From the NCBI GenBank assembly GCA_020853705.1, contig JADYYK010000150.1:1-40232 (forward strand): a stretch of DNA of 40,232 nt. The letters run 5' to 3'. Of the stretch, positions 9,918 through 17,668 are shown piece by piece. How positions within the stretch are numbered: position 1 is the stretch's first letter; each line of letters opens with the position of its first letter. The position numbers and the translations under genes are program-made. Origin of the DNA: Deltaproteobacteria bacterium (lineage in GTDB: Bacteria; Myxococcota_A; Polyangia; Haliangiales; JADYYK01). A model generated the notes under the pieces. It searched no databases, was not told the DNA's origin, and worked only from the letters and a program-made list of their open reading frames with translations.

Positions 9918-10505
9918 TCAAACCAGGTAGACCAGCAGGAACATCAGCAGCCACACCACGCCCACGAAGTGCCAGTAGATCGTCCACAGCAGCACGCCGC
10001 CGTGCTTGGCGGCGTTGTACTTCCCGAGCCAGGTCTTGACCGCCAGCGCCAGCAGCGCCACCAGCCCGACCACCACGTGCACGGCGTGGAACCAGGTCAG
10101 GGCATAGAACACCGAGGCGTACTGCCCGGCCTGCGGCACCAGCCCCTGGTCCCACATGCGCAGCCAGACCACGGTCTGCAGCACCAGGAACAGCGACCCC
10201 AGCGCGAAGGTCCCCAGCAGCAGGGTCCCGCCCACGCCATTGCGCCGGCGCCGGATCGCCATCAGGCCGAGGTGCATCATCACGGAGGTCAGCACGATGA
10301 CGCCGGTGTTCAGCGCCGGCAGCGTGAGCGGCAGCCTGGGCGACCCCACCGGCGGCCACACCGGGGTGTGCGCGCGCAGGTACAGGTAGGAGAAGAACAG
10401 CGCCGCGAACAGCACCGCCCACGAACCCAGGAAGATCACCATGCCCAGGTACGAGGTCCAGTCACGCTGCGCGCGCGGCGACCGATAGGGGACCACATCT
10501 CCCAT
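9918..10505 (-). CDS. ctaE: Cytochrome c oxidase subunit III (second copy in operon)
   Basis: A 195-residue, roughly five-helix heme-copper oxidase subunit III, an integral membrane subunit that stabilises the catalytic core. Family features are TSYLGMVIFLGSWAVLFAALFFSYLYLR at the start (in part: FLGSWAVLFAALFFSYLYLR), FYALTWFHAVHVVVG and the C-terminal WTIYWHFVGVVWLLMFLLVYL. ATG 10505 is the conservative start; a GTG two codons upstream (10511) has AGAAGG 8 nt before it and may be the true one. It follows CoxI closely. It is distinct from the first subunit III at 13901, which has a longer His-rich N-terminus; both keep the W-H-F-V/x-W-L signature. Confidence 0.9.
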   Translation of the reverse strand: MGDVVPYRSPRAQRDWTSYLGMVIFLGSWAVLFAALFFSYLYLRAHTPVWPPVGSPRLPLTLPALNTGVIVLTSVMMHLGLMAIRRRRNGVGGTLLLGTFALGSLFLVLQTVVWLRMWDQGLVPQAGQYASVFYALTWFHAVHVVVGLVALLALAVKTWLGKYNAAKHGGVLLWTIYWHFVGVVWLLMFLLVYLV

Positions 10506-10543
10506 GGTCACCGCGGCCGCCTTCTGGCTGACGCCAGCGGCCA

Positions 10544-12382
10544 CTACTCCCTCACCGGCCCCGCGACCGCGTCGGCCGCGCCGCCACCCGCGGCGGCGCC
10601 GTGCGGCTCGCTGGGCAGCTCCTCGGCCTGGCCGATCCAGTCCTTGCCCAGCAGGCGCTGCGCGTCCGGGTGCGCATACTCGTGCGGGCCGCGGTACACG
10701 GTCGGGATGACGTCGAAGTTGTGGTGCACCGGCGGCGAGCTGGCGTGGGTCCACTCCAGCGTGCCGACCTGCCACGGGTTCTGGGTCGCCGTCTCACCCG
10801 CGATCAGGCTCTTGAAGAAGTTCAGGATGAACGGCACCTGGAAGCCCAGCAGCATGAAGGCGAACATCGACGTCCACCAGTTCAGGCTGCGCAGGTGCTT
10901 GATGTAGGTGTACTGGAACGGGTCATACAGGCGGCGCTGCTGGCCCGAGTAGCCCGCCAGCATCTGGCCGCAGAACACCAGCGTGATGAAGACGACCGAG
11001 CCCCAGAAGTGAATCTTGCCCAGCTTCTCGTCCATCATCCGGCCGAACATCTTGGGGAACCAGAAGTAGATCCCGCCGAAGATGGCCAGGAAGGCGGCGG
11101 CCGCCATGGTCAGGTGGAAGTGACCGACCACGAACATGGTGTCGTGCAGGTAGAGGTCGGTCGACACCGTGCCCAGGAAGATCCCGGTCAGGCCGCCGAG
11201 GCCGAACACGAAGATGGTGCCCAGCGCGAACAGCATCGGCGTGGTCAGCCGGATCGAGCCCTTCCAGATGGTGTGCAGCCAGTTCAGGAACAGCACCTCG
11301 GCGGGCACCGAGATGATGAGCGTGAACAGCATGAAGGTCTTGCCCAGCATCGGGTTCATGCCGGTCACGAACATGTGGTGGCCGTACACGATGGCCGACA
11401 GCACGGTGACCGCGATCATCGCGTAGACCGAGCCCTTGTAGAAGTAGGCCGGCTTGCGCGAGAAGAACGACACCAGGTCGACCAGGATCCCCCACGCCGG
11501 CAGGATCAGGATGTAGACCTCGGGGTGGCCGAAGATCCAGAACAGGTGCTGGTACAGCAGGGGATCGCCGCCGCCCTGGACCCCGGCCGCGCCAGCGATG
11601 AAGAACTGTGTGCCCGCGGTGCGGTCGAGGATGAGCAGGATGGCCGCGGCGCCCAGCACCGGGATGAACAGCACGTTCAGGATCGAGGTCAGCCACAGCC
11701 CCCACACCGTGCCCGGCATCTTGAACCAGCCCATGCCTGGCGCGCGCAGACGGATGACCGTGGTGATGTAGTTGATGCCACCCATGATCGACGCCGCGCC
11801 GGTCACGAAGATGGCCGCCACGACCAGGGTCTGTCCTAACCCGGGTGTGCCGACGTTGGTCGAGAGCGGTGCGTACGTCGTCCAGCCCGCCCCCGCGGTG
11901 CCCAGCTGCACGAAGAACGAGGTCACGATGAGGACCAGCGAGACCACGAAGGTCCAGAACGACAGCGCGTTCAGGAACGGGAACGCCATGTCGCGCGCGC
12001 CGATCATCAGCGGGATGCAGAAGTTGCCGAACATGCCGATGAGCAGCGGGGTGATGGCGAAGAAGATCATGATGAGGCCGTGCATGGTGAAGATGCTCTG
12101 GTAGTTCGCCGGCGTGACGATGCCGCCCGAACGACGCAGGAAGATCCCCAGCACCGGCACCTTGGTGCCCGGGAAGGCCCACTGCCAGCGGATCATCATG
12201 GCCAGCAGGCCGCCGAACAGCAGGAAGACCAGGCCGGCCCACATGAACTGCTTGGCGATGACCTTGTGGTCGGTCGACCAGATGTACTTGTAGAAGAACG
12301 ACGTGGGCGGCGGATGGATGTGCTGCTCGAACGGGTTGTGCCCCGCCCCGTGCCCCGAATCGGCGTGTGCGTGCGCTGACAT
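10544..12382 (-). CDS. ctaD: Cytochrome c oxidase subunit I (heme-copper, A-type)
   Basis: A 612-residue catalytic subunit that reduces O2 to water at a heme-CuB centre and pumps protons across the inner membrane. Ligands visible: His101 (MHG) and His423 for the low-spin heme, His421 for the high-spin heme, and His286, His335 and His336 for CuB. The cross-linking Tyr is in HPEVY (Tyr290). D-channel features are N120, D131 and N138, and Glu288 in GHPEV marks the A1 type. The K-channel lysine, normally in a P-T/S-x-x-K-V-F-x-W motif, is Leu364 (PAEVLFLNW). The N-terminus is His-rich. The stop of CoxII and this ATG overlap as TGATG, so the two are translationally coupled. Confidence 0.97.
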   Translation of the reverse strand: MSAHAHADSGHGAGHNPFEQHIHPPPTSFFYKYIWSTDHKVIAKQFMWAGLVFLLFGGLLAMMIRWQWAFPGTKVPVLGIFLRRSGGIVTPANYQSIFTMHGLIMIFFAITPLLIGMFGNFCIPLMIGARDMAFPFLNALSFWTFVVSLVLIVTSFFVQLGTAGAGWTTYAPLSTNVGTPGLGQTLVVAAIFVTGAASIMGGINYITTVIRLRAPGMGWFKMPGTVWGLWLTSILNVLFIPVLGAAAILLILDRTAGTQFFIAGAAGVQGGGDPLLYQHLFWIFGHPEVYILILPAWGILVDLVSFFSRKPAYFYKGSVYAMIAVTVLSAIVYGHHMFVTGMNPMLGKTFMLFTLIISVPAEVLFLNWLHTIWKGSIRLTTPMLFALGTIFVFGLGGLTGIFLGTVSTDLYLHDTMFVVGHFHLTMAAAAFLAIFGGIYFWFPKMFGRMMDEKLGKIHFWGSVVFITLVFCGQMLAGYSGQQRRLYDPFQYTYIKHLRSLNWWTSMFAFMLLGFQVPFILNFFKSLIAGETATQNPWQVGTLEWTHASSPPVHHNFDVIPTVYRGPHEYAHPDAQRLLGKDWIGQAEELPSEPHGAAAGGGAADAVAGPVRE

Positions 12383-13356
12383 CAGTTGCTCTCTCTCTCG
12401 GTCGTGGCCACCGCGGTCGTGCCCGAGGTCGGCGAGCTCAACGCCGCCGACCTCTTCTTCGCGTCGACCTGCTGCTTGTACCAGTCAGGCTCATTGGGGA
12501 AGCGCTTCCACTTCCAGCCCCAGTTGCGGGTCGGGCTCTTCTCGTCGTAGGTGGCCTTCGAGGACGCCGAGGCCTCCTTGGACCACAGCTGGAAGGCCTC
12601 CCAGTCGAGCAGCTTCAGGGTGCCGCGCATCTTGTAGTGGTTGGTGCCGCAGTGCTGGGTGCAACCGATCTCGACCACGTCGCCCGGCTTGGCCCGCTTG
12701 CCGCTGGCCATGAACCAGAAGCGGTTGGTCATGCCCGGGGTGGCGTCCATCTTGACGCGGAAGTTGGGCAGCGAGAACGAGTGGATGACGTCGGTCGACA
12801 CCAGCTGCACGATCACCGGGCGGTCGATCGGGATGACCAGATCGTTCAGCACCACGATGTCGTCGGCGGTGTTGAACTCCAGGTCGGGGCCGGCGTAGCG
12901 CGCGTCCCAGGCCCACTGGTGGGCGTTGAGCTCGATGCGCACGGCCTCGGGGTGCTTCTCGGCCTTGGGGAAGTTCCAGAACGCCTGCGACAGGTCGCGC
13001 GTCGCGTTGACCCACAGGTTGCCGTCGACCACGAAGAAGATGACGGCCGACAGGATCATGCCGACCATGATGGCGTGGCGGCTGTCGCCGTGGTCGTACT
13101 CGGCCTTGTGCTTGTGGTTGTGCTTGAACACCGCGAGCAACATCCAGATCACCATGATGACGAAGAGGATCGTCACGAAGATCAGGGTGACCTTGATCAG
13201 CCAGTCGATGCGGTGGCCGTCAGCCGAGACGTCGCGCGGCAGGCCATAGCTGGTCTCTTGCGGGATGGGCCCGGCGGCCAGCGCCATGCCCGGGAACAAG
13301 GTCCCGAGGGCCAGCGCGATCAAGGCCAGCAGCCATTTCTTGGGGTTCGTTCTCAT
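12382..13356 (-). CDS. ctaC: Cytochrome c oxidase subunit II (CuA subunit, no fused cytochrome)
   Basis: A 324-residue subunit that takes electrons from cytochrome c through the dinuclear CuA site in the periplasm. The start at 13356 (MRTNPKKW) is followed by a signal peptide and two membrane helices (about residues 55-78 and 95-113). It then has the aromatic motif HQWAW and the CuA ligands His192, Cys232, Cys236, His240 and Met243. The usual Cys-x-Glu-x-Cys glutamate, which contributes a backbone carbonyl, is Gln234 here (CTQHC). The protein ends in a Ser/Thr-rich tail without CxxCH, so this is aa3-like and not a fused caa3 enzyme. An open frame continues 14 codons upstream of 13356, but the signal sequence favours the internal Met. 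It is translationally coupled to CoxI. Confidence 0.95.
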   Translation of the reverse strand: MRTNPKKWLLALIALALGTLFPGMALAAGPIPQETSYGLPRDVSADGHRIDWLIKVTLIFVTILFVIMVIWMLLAVFKHNHKHKAEYDHGDSRHAIMVGMILSAVIFFVVDGNLWVNATRDLSQAFWNFPKAEKHPEAVRIELNAHQWAWDARYAGPDLEFNTADDIVVLNDLVIPIDRPVIVQLVSTDVIHSFSLPNFRVKMDATPGMTNRFWFMASGKRAKPGDVVEIGCTQHCGTNHYKMRGTLKLLDWEAFQLWSKEASASSKATYDEKSPTRNWGWKWKRFPNEPDWYKQQVDAKKRSAALSSPTSGTTAVATTERESN

Positions 13357-13390
13357 CGCTCTCGATTCTCCGTGGCTCGACGAGCTCAGC

Positions 13391-13609
13391 TCAACCAAGC
13401 GTCCGCGGGTCGACCCCGGGAGGCGCTTTCTTGATGATGCGGTGGATGACGTAGACCACTGCGAACGGGAACAGCACCAGCGAGCCGATGAGGTACGGGA
13501 TCAGGCTCGAACCCGCCGACCGGCCAGCGCACTGTGGGCACGCTTCGGCCAGCCGCGGCGCCAGCAGCAGCAGCGCCAGGGTCGCCAGCAGCGCGAGCCG
13601 CCTCACCAT
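13391..13609 (-). CDS. Small membrane protein with CPQCAG motif in the oxidase operon
   Basis: A 72-residue protein with an N-terminal signal sequence (MVRRLALLATLALLLLAPRLAEA), then immediately CPQCAGRSAGSS, one transmembrane helix (LIPYLIGSLVLFPFAVVYVIH) and a short basic tail ending KAPPGVDPRTLG. After cleavage the CxxC pair would sit at the very N-terminus of a membrane-anchored, periplasm-facing peptide. The ATG overlaps the end of CoxIV by 7 bp and the stop lies 34 bp before CoxII, so it is within the operon. I do not recognise a named family. Its place in the operon and paired cysteines suggest an assembly, copper-handling or accessory subunit role, which is inference. Confidence 0.8.
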   Translation of the reverse strand: MVRRLALLATLALLLLAPRLAEACPQCAGRSAGSSLIPYLIGSLVLFPFAVVYVIHRIIKKAPPGVDPRTLG

Positions 13610-13884
13610 ATCCGCCTCCAGGTCGCCTCGGCGATGAGCACGAAGGCGTACAGCGCCGGAAACATGAACGGGATGGCCACCGTCAGCTTCATCGACTTGG
13701 AGTCGGACTTGAGGTGCATGAAGAACCAGCCGACCAGGAAGGCCTTGGTGACCGCGAGCCCGATCAGCGACGTCACCAGCCCGAGGCGGCCGATGTGCAG
13801 GTAGACCACGCCGACCTCGAGCGCGGTCAGCACGGTCAGGACCAGGAAGATGAACCCGTATTCTTTGCGAGATGGATGCGCCAT
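13603..13884 (-). CDS. ctaF: Cytochrome c oxidase subunit IV (prokaryotic type)
   Basis: A 93-residue membrane subunit with three hydrophobic helices. The pattern KEYGFIFLVLTVLTALEVG, then VTKAFLVGWFFMHLK, then a final helix is typical of the bacterial CoxIV (Cox4_pro) family, which caps heme-copper oxidases and is not catalytic. The conserved WFFMHLK segment is intact. It lies 16 bp after the first CoxIII and overlaps the CPQCAG gene by 7 bp. Length and composition are normal for the family. Confidence 0.9.
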   Translation of the reverse strand: MAHPSRKEYGFIFLVLTVLTALEVGVVYLHIGRLGLVTSLIGLAVTKAFLVGWFFMHLKSDSKSMKLTVAIPFMFPALYAFVLIAEATWRRIW

Positions 13885-13900
13885 GGGTCGCTGTCGCTCT

Positions 13901-14578
13901 CTACAGGAGGTAGATGAAGGTGAAGACCAGGATCCAGACCAGGTCGACGAAGTGCCAGAACAGGCCGACGAGCTCGATGTCGGTCTCGTCGGTCTTGCCT
14001 CGGGCGGTGCGGATCCAGGTGATGATGAGGTACAGCGTCCCGGTGGCGACGTGTAGACCGTGGAACGAGGTGACGAGGTAGAAGGTGCTGGCGTAGGCGG
14101 AGTGGCCGAAGGTCAGGCCCTCCTTGGTCAGCCCCGGCGCCCAGATGCCGAAGTACTCGTGGTACTGGCCGGTCAAGAACAGCAGCCCGCCGAGGATGGT
14201 CAGGCCCAGCCAGAGCAGGGTGCCCTTGCGGTCCTTGTCCGCCGCGGCGGCGTAGGCCATGACCATGCTGACCGAGGAGCAGATCAGCAAGAAGGTCAGC
14301 CCTGCCGTGAAGTTGATGCCCAGCTTGGGCTCGGTGGCGTACTTCCAGCCCAGCTCCCCTGCCTTGTGGTGCCAGGTGTGGCTGCCGCTGCGCAGGATGC
14401 CGTACGCGATCAGCAAGCCGCCGAAAGAGAAGGCGTCCGAGACCAGGAACAGCCACATGGCGATCTTGCCGTTGGTGGCGGTTCCGTACTGGTCGGACGG
14501 GGGGGCATGGCCGTGGTCGTCCTTGTGGCCATGCGCGGGTGGGTGGTCTGCGTGCTCAGCGGCGACGGAGGCACTCAT
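13901..14578 (-). CDS. ctaE: Cytochrome c oxidase subunit III (first copy, operon head)
   Basis: A 225-residue subunit III. A His/Asp-rich cytoplasmic N-terminus (EHADHPPAHGHKDDHGH) is followed by about five helices: IAMWLFLVSDAFSFGGLLIAY, the segment with the family glutamate near GQYHEYFGIWAPG, STFYLVTSFHGLHVATG and the C-terminal GLFWHFVDLVWILVFTFIYLL. The FHGLHV and WHFVDLVW motifs are diagnostic. It is the first gene of the minus-strand oxidase operon, with a 122-bp divergent gap to sco1. The start at 14578 gives a normal length; the upstream extension is not conserved in character. The His-rich N-terminus resembles that of CoxI, which also begins with repeated His. Confidence 0.93.
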   Translation of the reverse strand: MSASVAAEHADHPPAHGHKDDHGHAPPSDQYGTATNGKIAMWLFLVSDAFSFGGLLIAYGILRSGSHTWHHKAGELGWKYATEPKLGINFTAGLTFLLICSSVSMVMAYAAAADKDRKGTLLWLGLTILGGLLFLTGQYHEYFGIWAPGLTKEGLTFGHSAYASTFYLVTSFHGLHVATGTLYLIITWIRTARGKTDETDIELVGLFWHFVDLVWILVFTFIYLL

Positions 14579-14662
14579 CGGTGGGCAAACCCTCTGAATC
14601 AACAGGAGTGGGGAGGAAAGCGGCGCCAACCTATCACGCTGGTTTTGCGTCCGGCAACACAT

Positions 14663-14691
14663 TTGACGCCTGTCACTGGGCGCTGTAGTTT
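14663..14691 (+). promoter_or_regulatory. Candidate sigma-70-type promoter for sco1
   Basis: TTGACG (14663-14668), 17-bp spacer, TAGTTT (14686-14691). The predicted transcription start falls within a few bases of the ATG at 14701, and no ribosome site lies between, so the mRNA may be leaderless. Only the -35 box is strong. Confidence 0.4.
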
Positions 14692-14700
14692 GCCCCTCGC

Positions 14701-15435
14701 ATGACCCCGGAAGACCGCCTCGAATCGCCCGCCACCGCGTCCGCCACCGAGCCCGCCACCGCCCTGGTCGGGGCGACGCCGCCCAGCCCCGCCGCGGTGC
14801 GGCAGCGGGGCGGCTGGGTCAGCCGCCTGGTCGGGCGCTGGTACCTGTGGGCCGGCTTCGTGGTCTTCATGATGACCTGGCCGATCCTGCGCGGGGTCAC
14901 CGCCAAGCTGCCGGCCAAGCTGCCGGTGCTCGGCGTGGTGCCCGAGTTCGAGCTGACCGACCAGCATGGCCAGGCCTTCGGATCGCGCCAGCTGCGCGGG
15001 CGGATCTGGGTCGCCAACTTCATCTTCACGCGCTGCCCGTCGGTGTGCCCGACCTTCAGCAAGAAGATGTTCCAGATCCAGCACCGCGGTCGCAACCTGG
15101 GCGAGGCGCTGCACCTGGTCTCGTTCACCGTCGATCCCGAGTACGACACCCCGGCGGTGCTGGCCGACTATGCCCACGAGTACCGCGCCAGCGCGCGCGC
15201 GTGGTCGTTTCTGACCGGGCCGCTGCAGACCGTCAAGACCGCGGTCATGGGCGGCCTCAAGGTCGCCATGGGCAACGACGATCCCGCCGGCGGCTTCATG
15301 CAGATCTTCCACGGCGAGCACTTCGTGCTGGTCGATCGCGACATGCAGATCCGCGGCTACTACCGCGCCAGCGAGGCCGACGCCGTCGACAAGGTCCTGC
15401 AAGGCGCCGGCCTGCTCGCCAACCGCGGCGAGTAG
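14701..15435 (+). CDS. sco1: SCO1/SenC-family copper chaperone for CuA assembly
   Basis: A 244-residue membrane-anchored thioredoxin-fold protein that delivers copper to, or reduces, the CuA cysteines of CoxII. Residues ~1-45 are Ala/Thr/Pro-rich; one helix (WYLWAGFVVFMMTWPIL, ~47-63) anchors it. The periplasmic domain has the copper-binding CPSVCP motif (FTRCPSVCPTF) and the distal histidine in FHGEHFVLVD. VVPEFELTDQHGQ is the conserved strand ahead of the active site. It is divergent from the oxidase operon and convergent with the heme-sensor cyclase. The start at 14701 fits a leaderless mRNA. The pairing of CuA subunit and Sco1 gene is a well-known arrangement and supports both calls. Confidence 0.95.
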   Translation: MTPEDRLESPATASATEPATALVGATPPSPAAVRQRGGWVSRLVGRWYLWAGFVVFMMTWPILRGVTAKLPAKLPVLGVVPEFELTDQHGQAFGSRQLRGRIWVANFIFTRCPSVCPTFSKKMFQIQHRGRNLGEALHLVSFTVDPEYDTPAVLADYAHEYRASARAWSFLTGPLQTVKTAVMGGLKVAMGNDDPAGGFMQIFHGEHFVLVDRDMQIRGYYRASEADAVDKVLQGAGLLANRGE

Positions 15436-15436
15436 C

Positions 15437-15484
15437 TCCCCTCGAAAGCGTAGCGTCGAGGCGCGCGATTCCGGCCCCGGATTC
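15437..15484. repeat. Dispersed intergenic palindromic repeat, copy A
   Basis: It lies between the convergent sco1 and cyclase genes. CCTCGA (15440-15445) and TCGAGG (15456-15461) form a stem around AAGCGTAGCG, followed by GCGCGATTCCGG. Related copies lie at 35011 and 39124. It may also end transcription from both sides, though there is no T tract. Confidence 0.6.
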
Positions 15485-17614
15485 CTACGCCTTGCGCGCC
15501 AGGTACGTCCTGAGCGGCTCCTTCTTGCCCTTGACCTTGAGCGGCTCGATGGGATCGAACGCGATGGCTCCCGGGCTGTCACCGCACGATTTGACCACCG
15601 CCTCGGTGCACAGCAGCTCGCCCGCGCTGGCCGCCGAGCACAGCCGCGCCCCGGTGTTCACCACGTCGCCGATCACGGTGTAGTCCATGCGATCCTCGGC
15701 CCCGATGGCGCCATAGACCACCTCGCCATAGCTGACCCCGCCGCCGACCGCGATGTCGGTGCCGGCGCGCGCCGCGCGCACCGCCTCGACCATCTCCAGG
15801 CCGGCCTGCACCGCGTGGCGCGCGCCGTCGTCGCCCAGGAAGACCGCCATCAACTCGTCACCGACGAACTTGTCGATGTCGCCGCCGCAGCGGTGCACCA
15901 CCTCGGCCTGCGCGGCCAGGATGCGGTTCAGCATCTTGACCACCTCCTCGGGCGCGATCTTCTCGGCGTACGAGGTGAAGCCGCGGATGTCGGTGAACAG
16001 CACCGCGCAGGCGCGCCGCTCGCCCGACGACCGGATCGACCGGAACGCCGCGCCACCCTGCGCCGCCGTGCTGGCCGCCTCGGCCGCCGCCGCCGCGCCG
16101 CGCGACACGAACTTCTCCAGGTGCAGCTTGGCGCGCAGCCCCTGCACCATCTCGTTGATGCGGGCGCCGAGGCGCGCGACCTCGTCCCCGCCCGCGGTGG
16201 CGCCGGTGACCTCGCCGGTGAGATCACCGCCGCCGATCTTCTCGGCGACGTCGCCGATGCGGCGCACCGGATCGACCACGATCCGCTTCAGCACCAGCCA
16301 CAGCACCAGGAAGCACAGCACCACGGTGAGCCCCGCGAAGCCAGCTGCGCTGCGCATGGCGTCGCGCTCGGCGCGCTCGGCGCGCGCCGTCGAGGCCCGG
16401 ATCTCGACCGCGCCGCGCACCGGCAGATCGCCGCCATGGCAGCGCTGGCACTGCATGTCATTGAGCAGCGGCGCGACCACCACCAGGTCGCCACCCTCGC
16501 GGCGCAGCGTCGACTTGCGCCCCGCCAGCGCGATGGCCACCGCAGGCGGCGGGCTCGGGCGCGCGAAGGCGTCGTAGTACAGGCGCCCCTCGCCGTCGTG
16601 CAACGTCAGCGCGCTGACCGCGCCGCTGCGCGCGACCGAGTCGAGGAAGCGCGTGACCAGGCGGCCCAGCGCCACCAGCATGATGTTCTGCAGCGAGACC
16701 TCGAGCACCGCCTCCAGCTCGCCACCCGGTCCGTCGGCCGGGGCCAGCGGCAGCGCCACCGCGAGCACGCCGCGCACCGGGCGTGAATCCTTGTGGCACT
16801 CCTGGCAGCGCGGCTCCATCGGCAGCGGCACCAGGCGCGCCGGCCCTTGGCCGGGGAGCTGGAGATCCCGGGCCACGGCGCCCGGCGCGGCGGCCGCCAG
16901 CACCGCGGCGCGCCAGCTGTCCTCGTCGCCGGGCGGGCGCTCGCCATAGGCCACGCTGCCCTCGTGATCGAACACCGCGACCTGCAGGCCGGGCGCCGCC
17001 GCCGCCAGCTCGCGGAAGTAGTCGTCGAGCTCCGACTGCTTGACCTTGCGCGCCGTCATGATGTGCTTGAAGGCGTCGGTCACGATGCTGCCCAGGAGCT
17101 CCGCGCGCCGGCCCGCGCTGTCGGCCTGCGTCGGCACCATCGACACCACGCCGCGCACCGCGGGCAGGGCAGGGTGGCAGGTCTGGCAGCGCTCCTGGTT
17201 GGGCAGCCCGCGCAGCACGGTGGCGCCGCTCTGCGCGCGCGGCGTGCCGGCGAGGACCTGGGCCAGCTCGGGGCTCAGGCTGCCGGGCGCCGGCGCCGGC
17301 CCGGCCGCGGTGAAGACCTGCGCGCCGGCCTGATCGAAGACCCGGATCGACACCGAGGGCAGCTTGCCCTGCGCCTCGGTGATGAGGTCCTGCACCAGGA
17401 TGCCGTTGCCGGCCAGCATGGCGCCGCGGATGCCCGCGATCATGCCCTGGGCCAGGTTGGTCGAGGCGTCGACGGTCGAGCTCTGCAGCGCGCTCGCCGC
17501 GCGCCGGCTGTTGAGGTACGACGAGGCCGCGAAGCCGGCCGCGATCACGACCAGGGTGACCATGCCGATCTTGAAGACCAGGCGCTGGCGCAGATAGCGG
17601 AAGAGGGCGCCCAC
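15485..17614 (-). CDS. Membrane adenylyl-cyclase-like protein with triheme c-type periplasmic sensor
   Basis: A 709-residue protein: TM helix (~16-34), periplasmic sensor (~35-425), TM helix (~424-443), HAMP (~444-500), class III cyclase (~535-709). The sensor has three CxxCH motifs: 143-147 (CQTCH), 270-274 (CQECH) and 389-393 (CQRCH). Each is followed four residues later by a P/A-V-R-G-V/A pattern, so one heme module appears three times. In the catalytic domain the metal-binding aspartates are Asp542 (FTDIRGF) and Asp586 (VGDELMAVF). The transition-state pair is Asn653/Arg657 (VVNTGARL). Lys582 and Thr646 occupy the base-selecting sites, a Lys/Thr pair typical of class IIIb adenylyl cyclases. 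All required residues are present, so activity is likely. I infer that covalent heme redox state or a gaseous ligand controls cAMP synthesis. The gene is convergent with sco1 and near the oxidase operon. Confidence 0.9.
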   Translation of the reverse strand: MGALFRYLRQRLVFKIGMVTLVVIAAGFAASSYLNSRRAASALQSSTVDASTNLAQGMIAGIRGAMLAGNGILVQDLITEAQGKLPSVSIRVFDQAGAQVFTAAGPAPAPGSLSPELAQVLAGTPRAQSGATVLRGLPNQERCQTCHPALPAVRGVVSMVPTQADSAGRRAELLGSIVTDAFKHIMTARKVKQSELDDYFRELAAAAPGLQVAVFDHEGSVAYGERPPGDEDSWRAAVLAAAAPGAVARDLQLPGQGPARLVPLPMEPRCQECHKDSRPVRGVLAVALPLAPADGPGGELEAVLEVSLQNIMLVALGRLVTRFLDSVARSGAVSALTLHDGEGRLYYDAFARPSPPPAVAIALAGRKSTLRREGGDLVVVAPLLNDMQCQRCHGGDLPVRGAVEIRASTARAERAERDAMRSAAGFAGLTVVLCFLVLWLVLKRIVVDPVRRIGDVAEKIGGGDLTGEVTGATAGGDEVARLGARINEMVQGLRAKLHLEKFVSRGAAAAAEAASTAAQGGAAFRSIRSSGERRACAVLFTDIRGFTSYAEKIAPEEVVKMLNRILAAQAEVVHRCGGDIDKFVGDELMAVFLGDDGARHAVQAGLEMVEAVRAARAGTDIAVGGGVSYGEVVYGAIGAEDRMDYTVIGDVVNTGARLCSAASAGELLCTEAVVKSCGDSPGAIAFDPIEPLKVKGKKEPLRTYLARKA

Positions 17615-17668
17615 GCGGCGACTCTACCGTTTTTCCCGCTTCCGGGTAAGCTTCCCGCCGGCCTCTCG

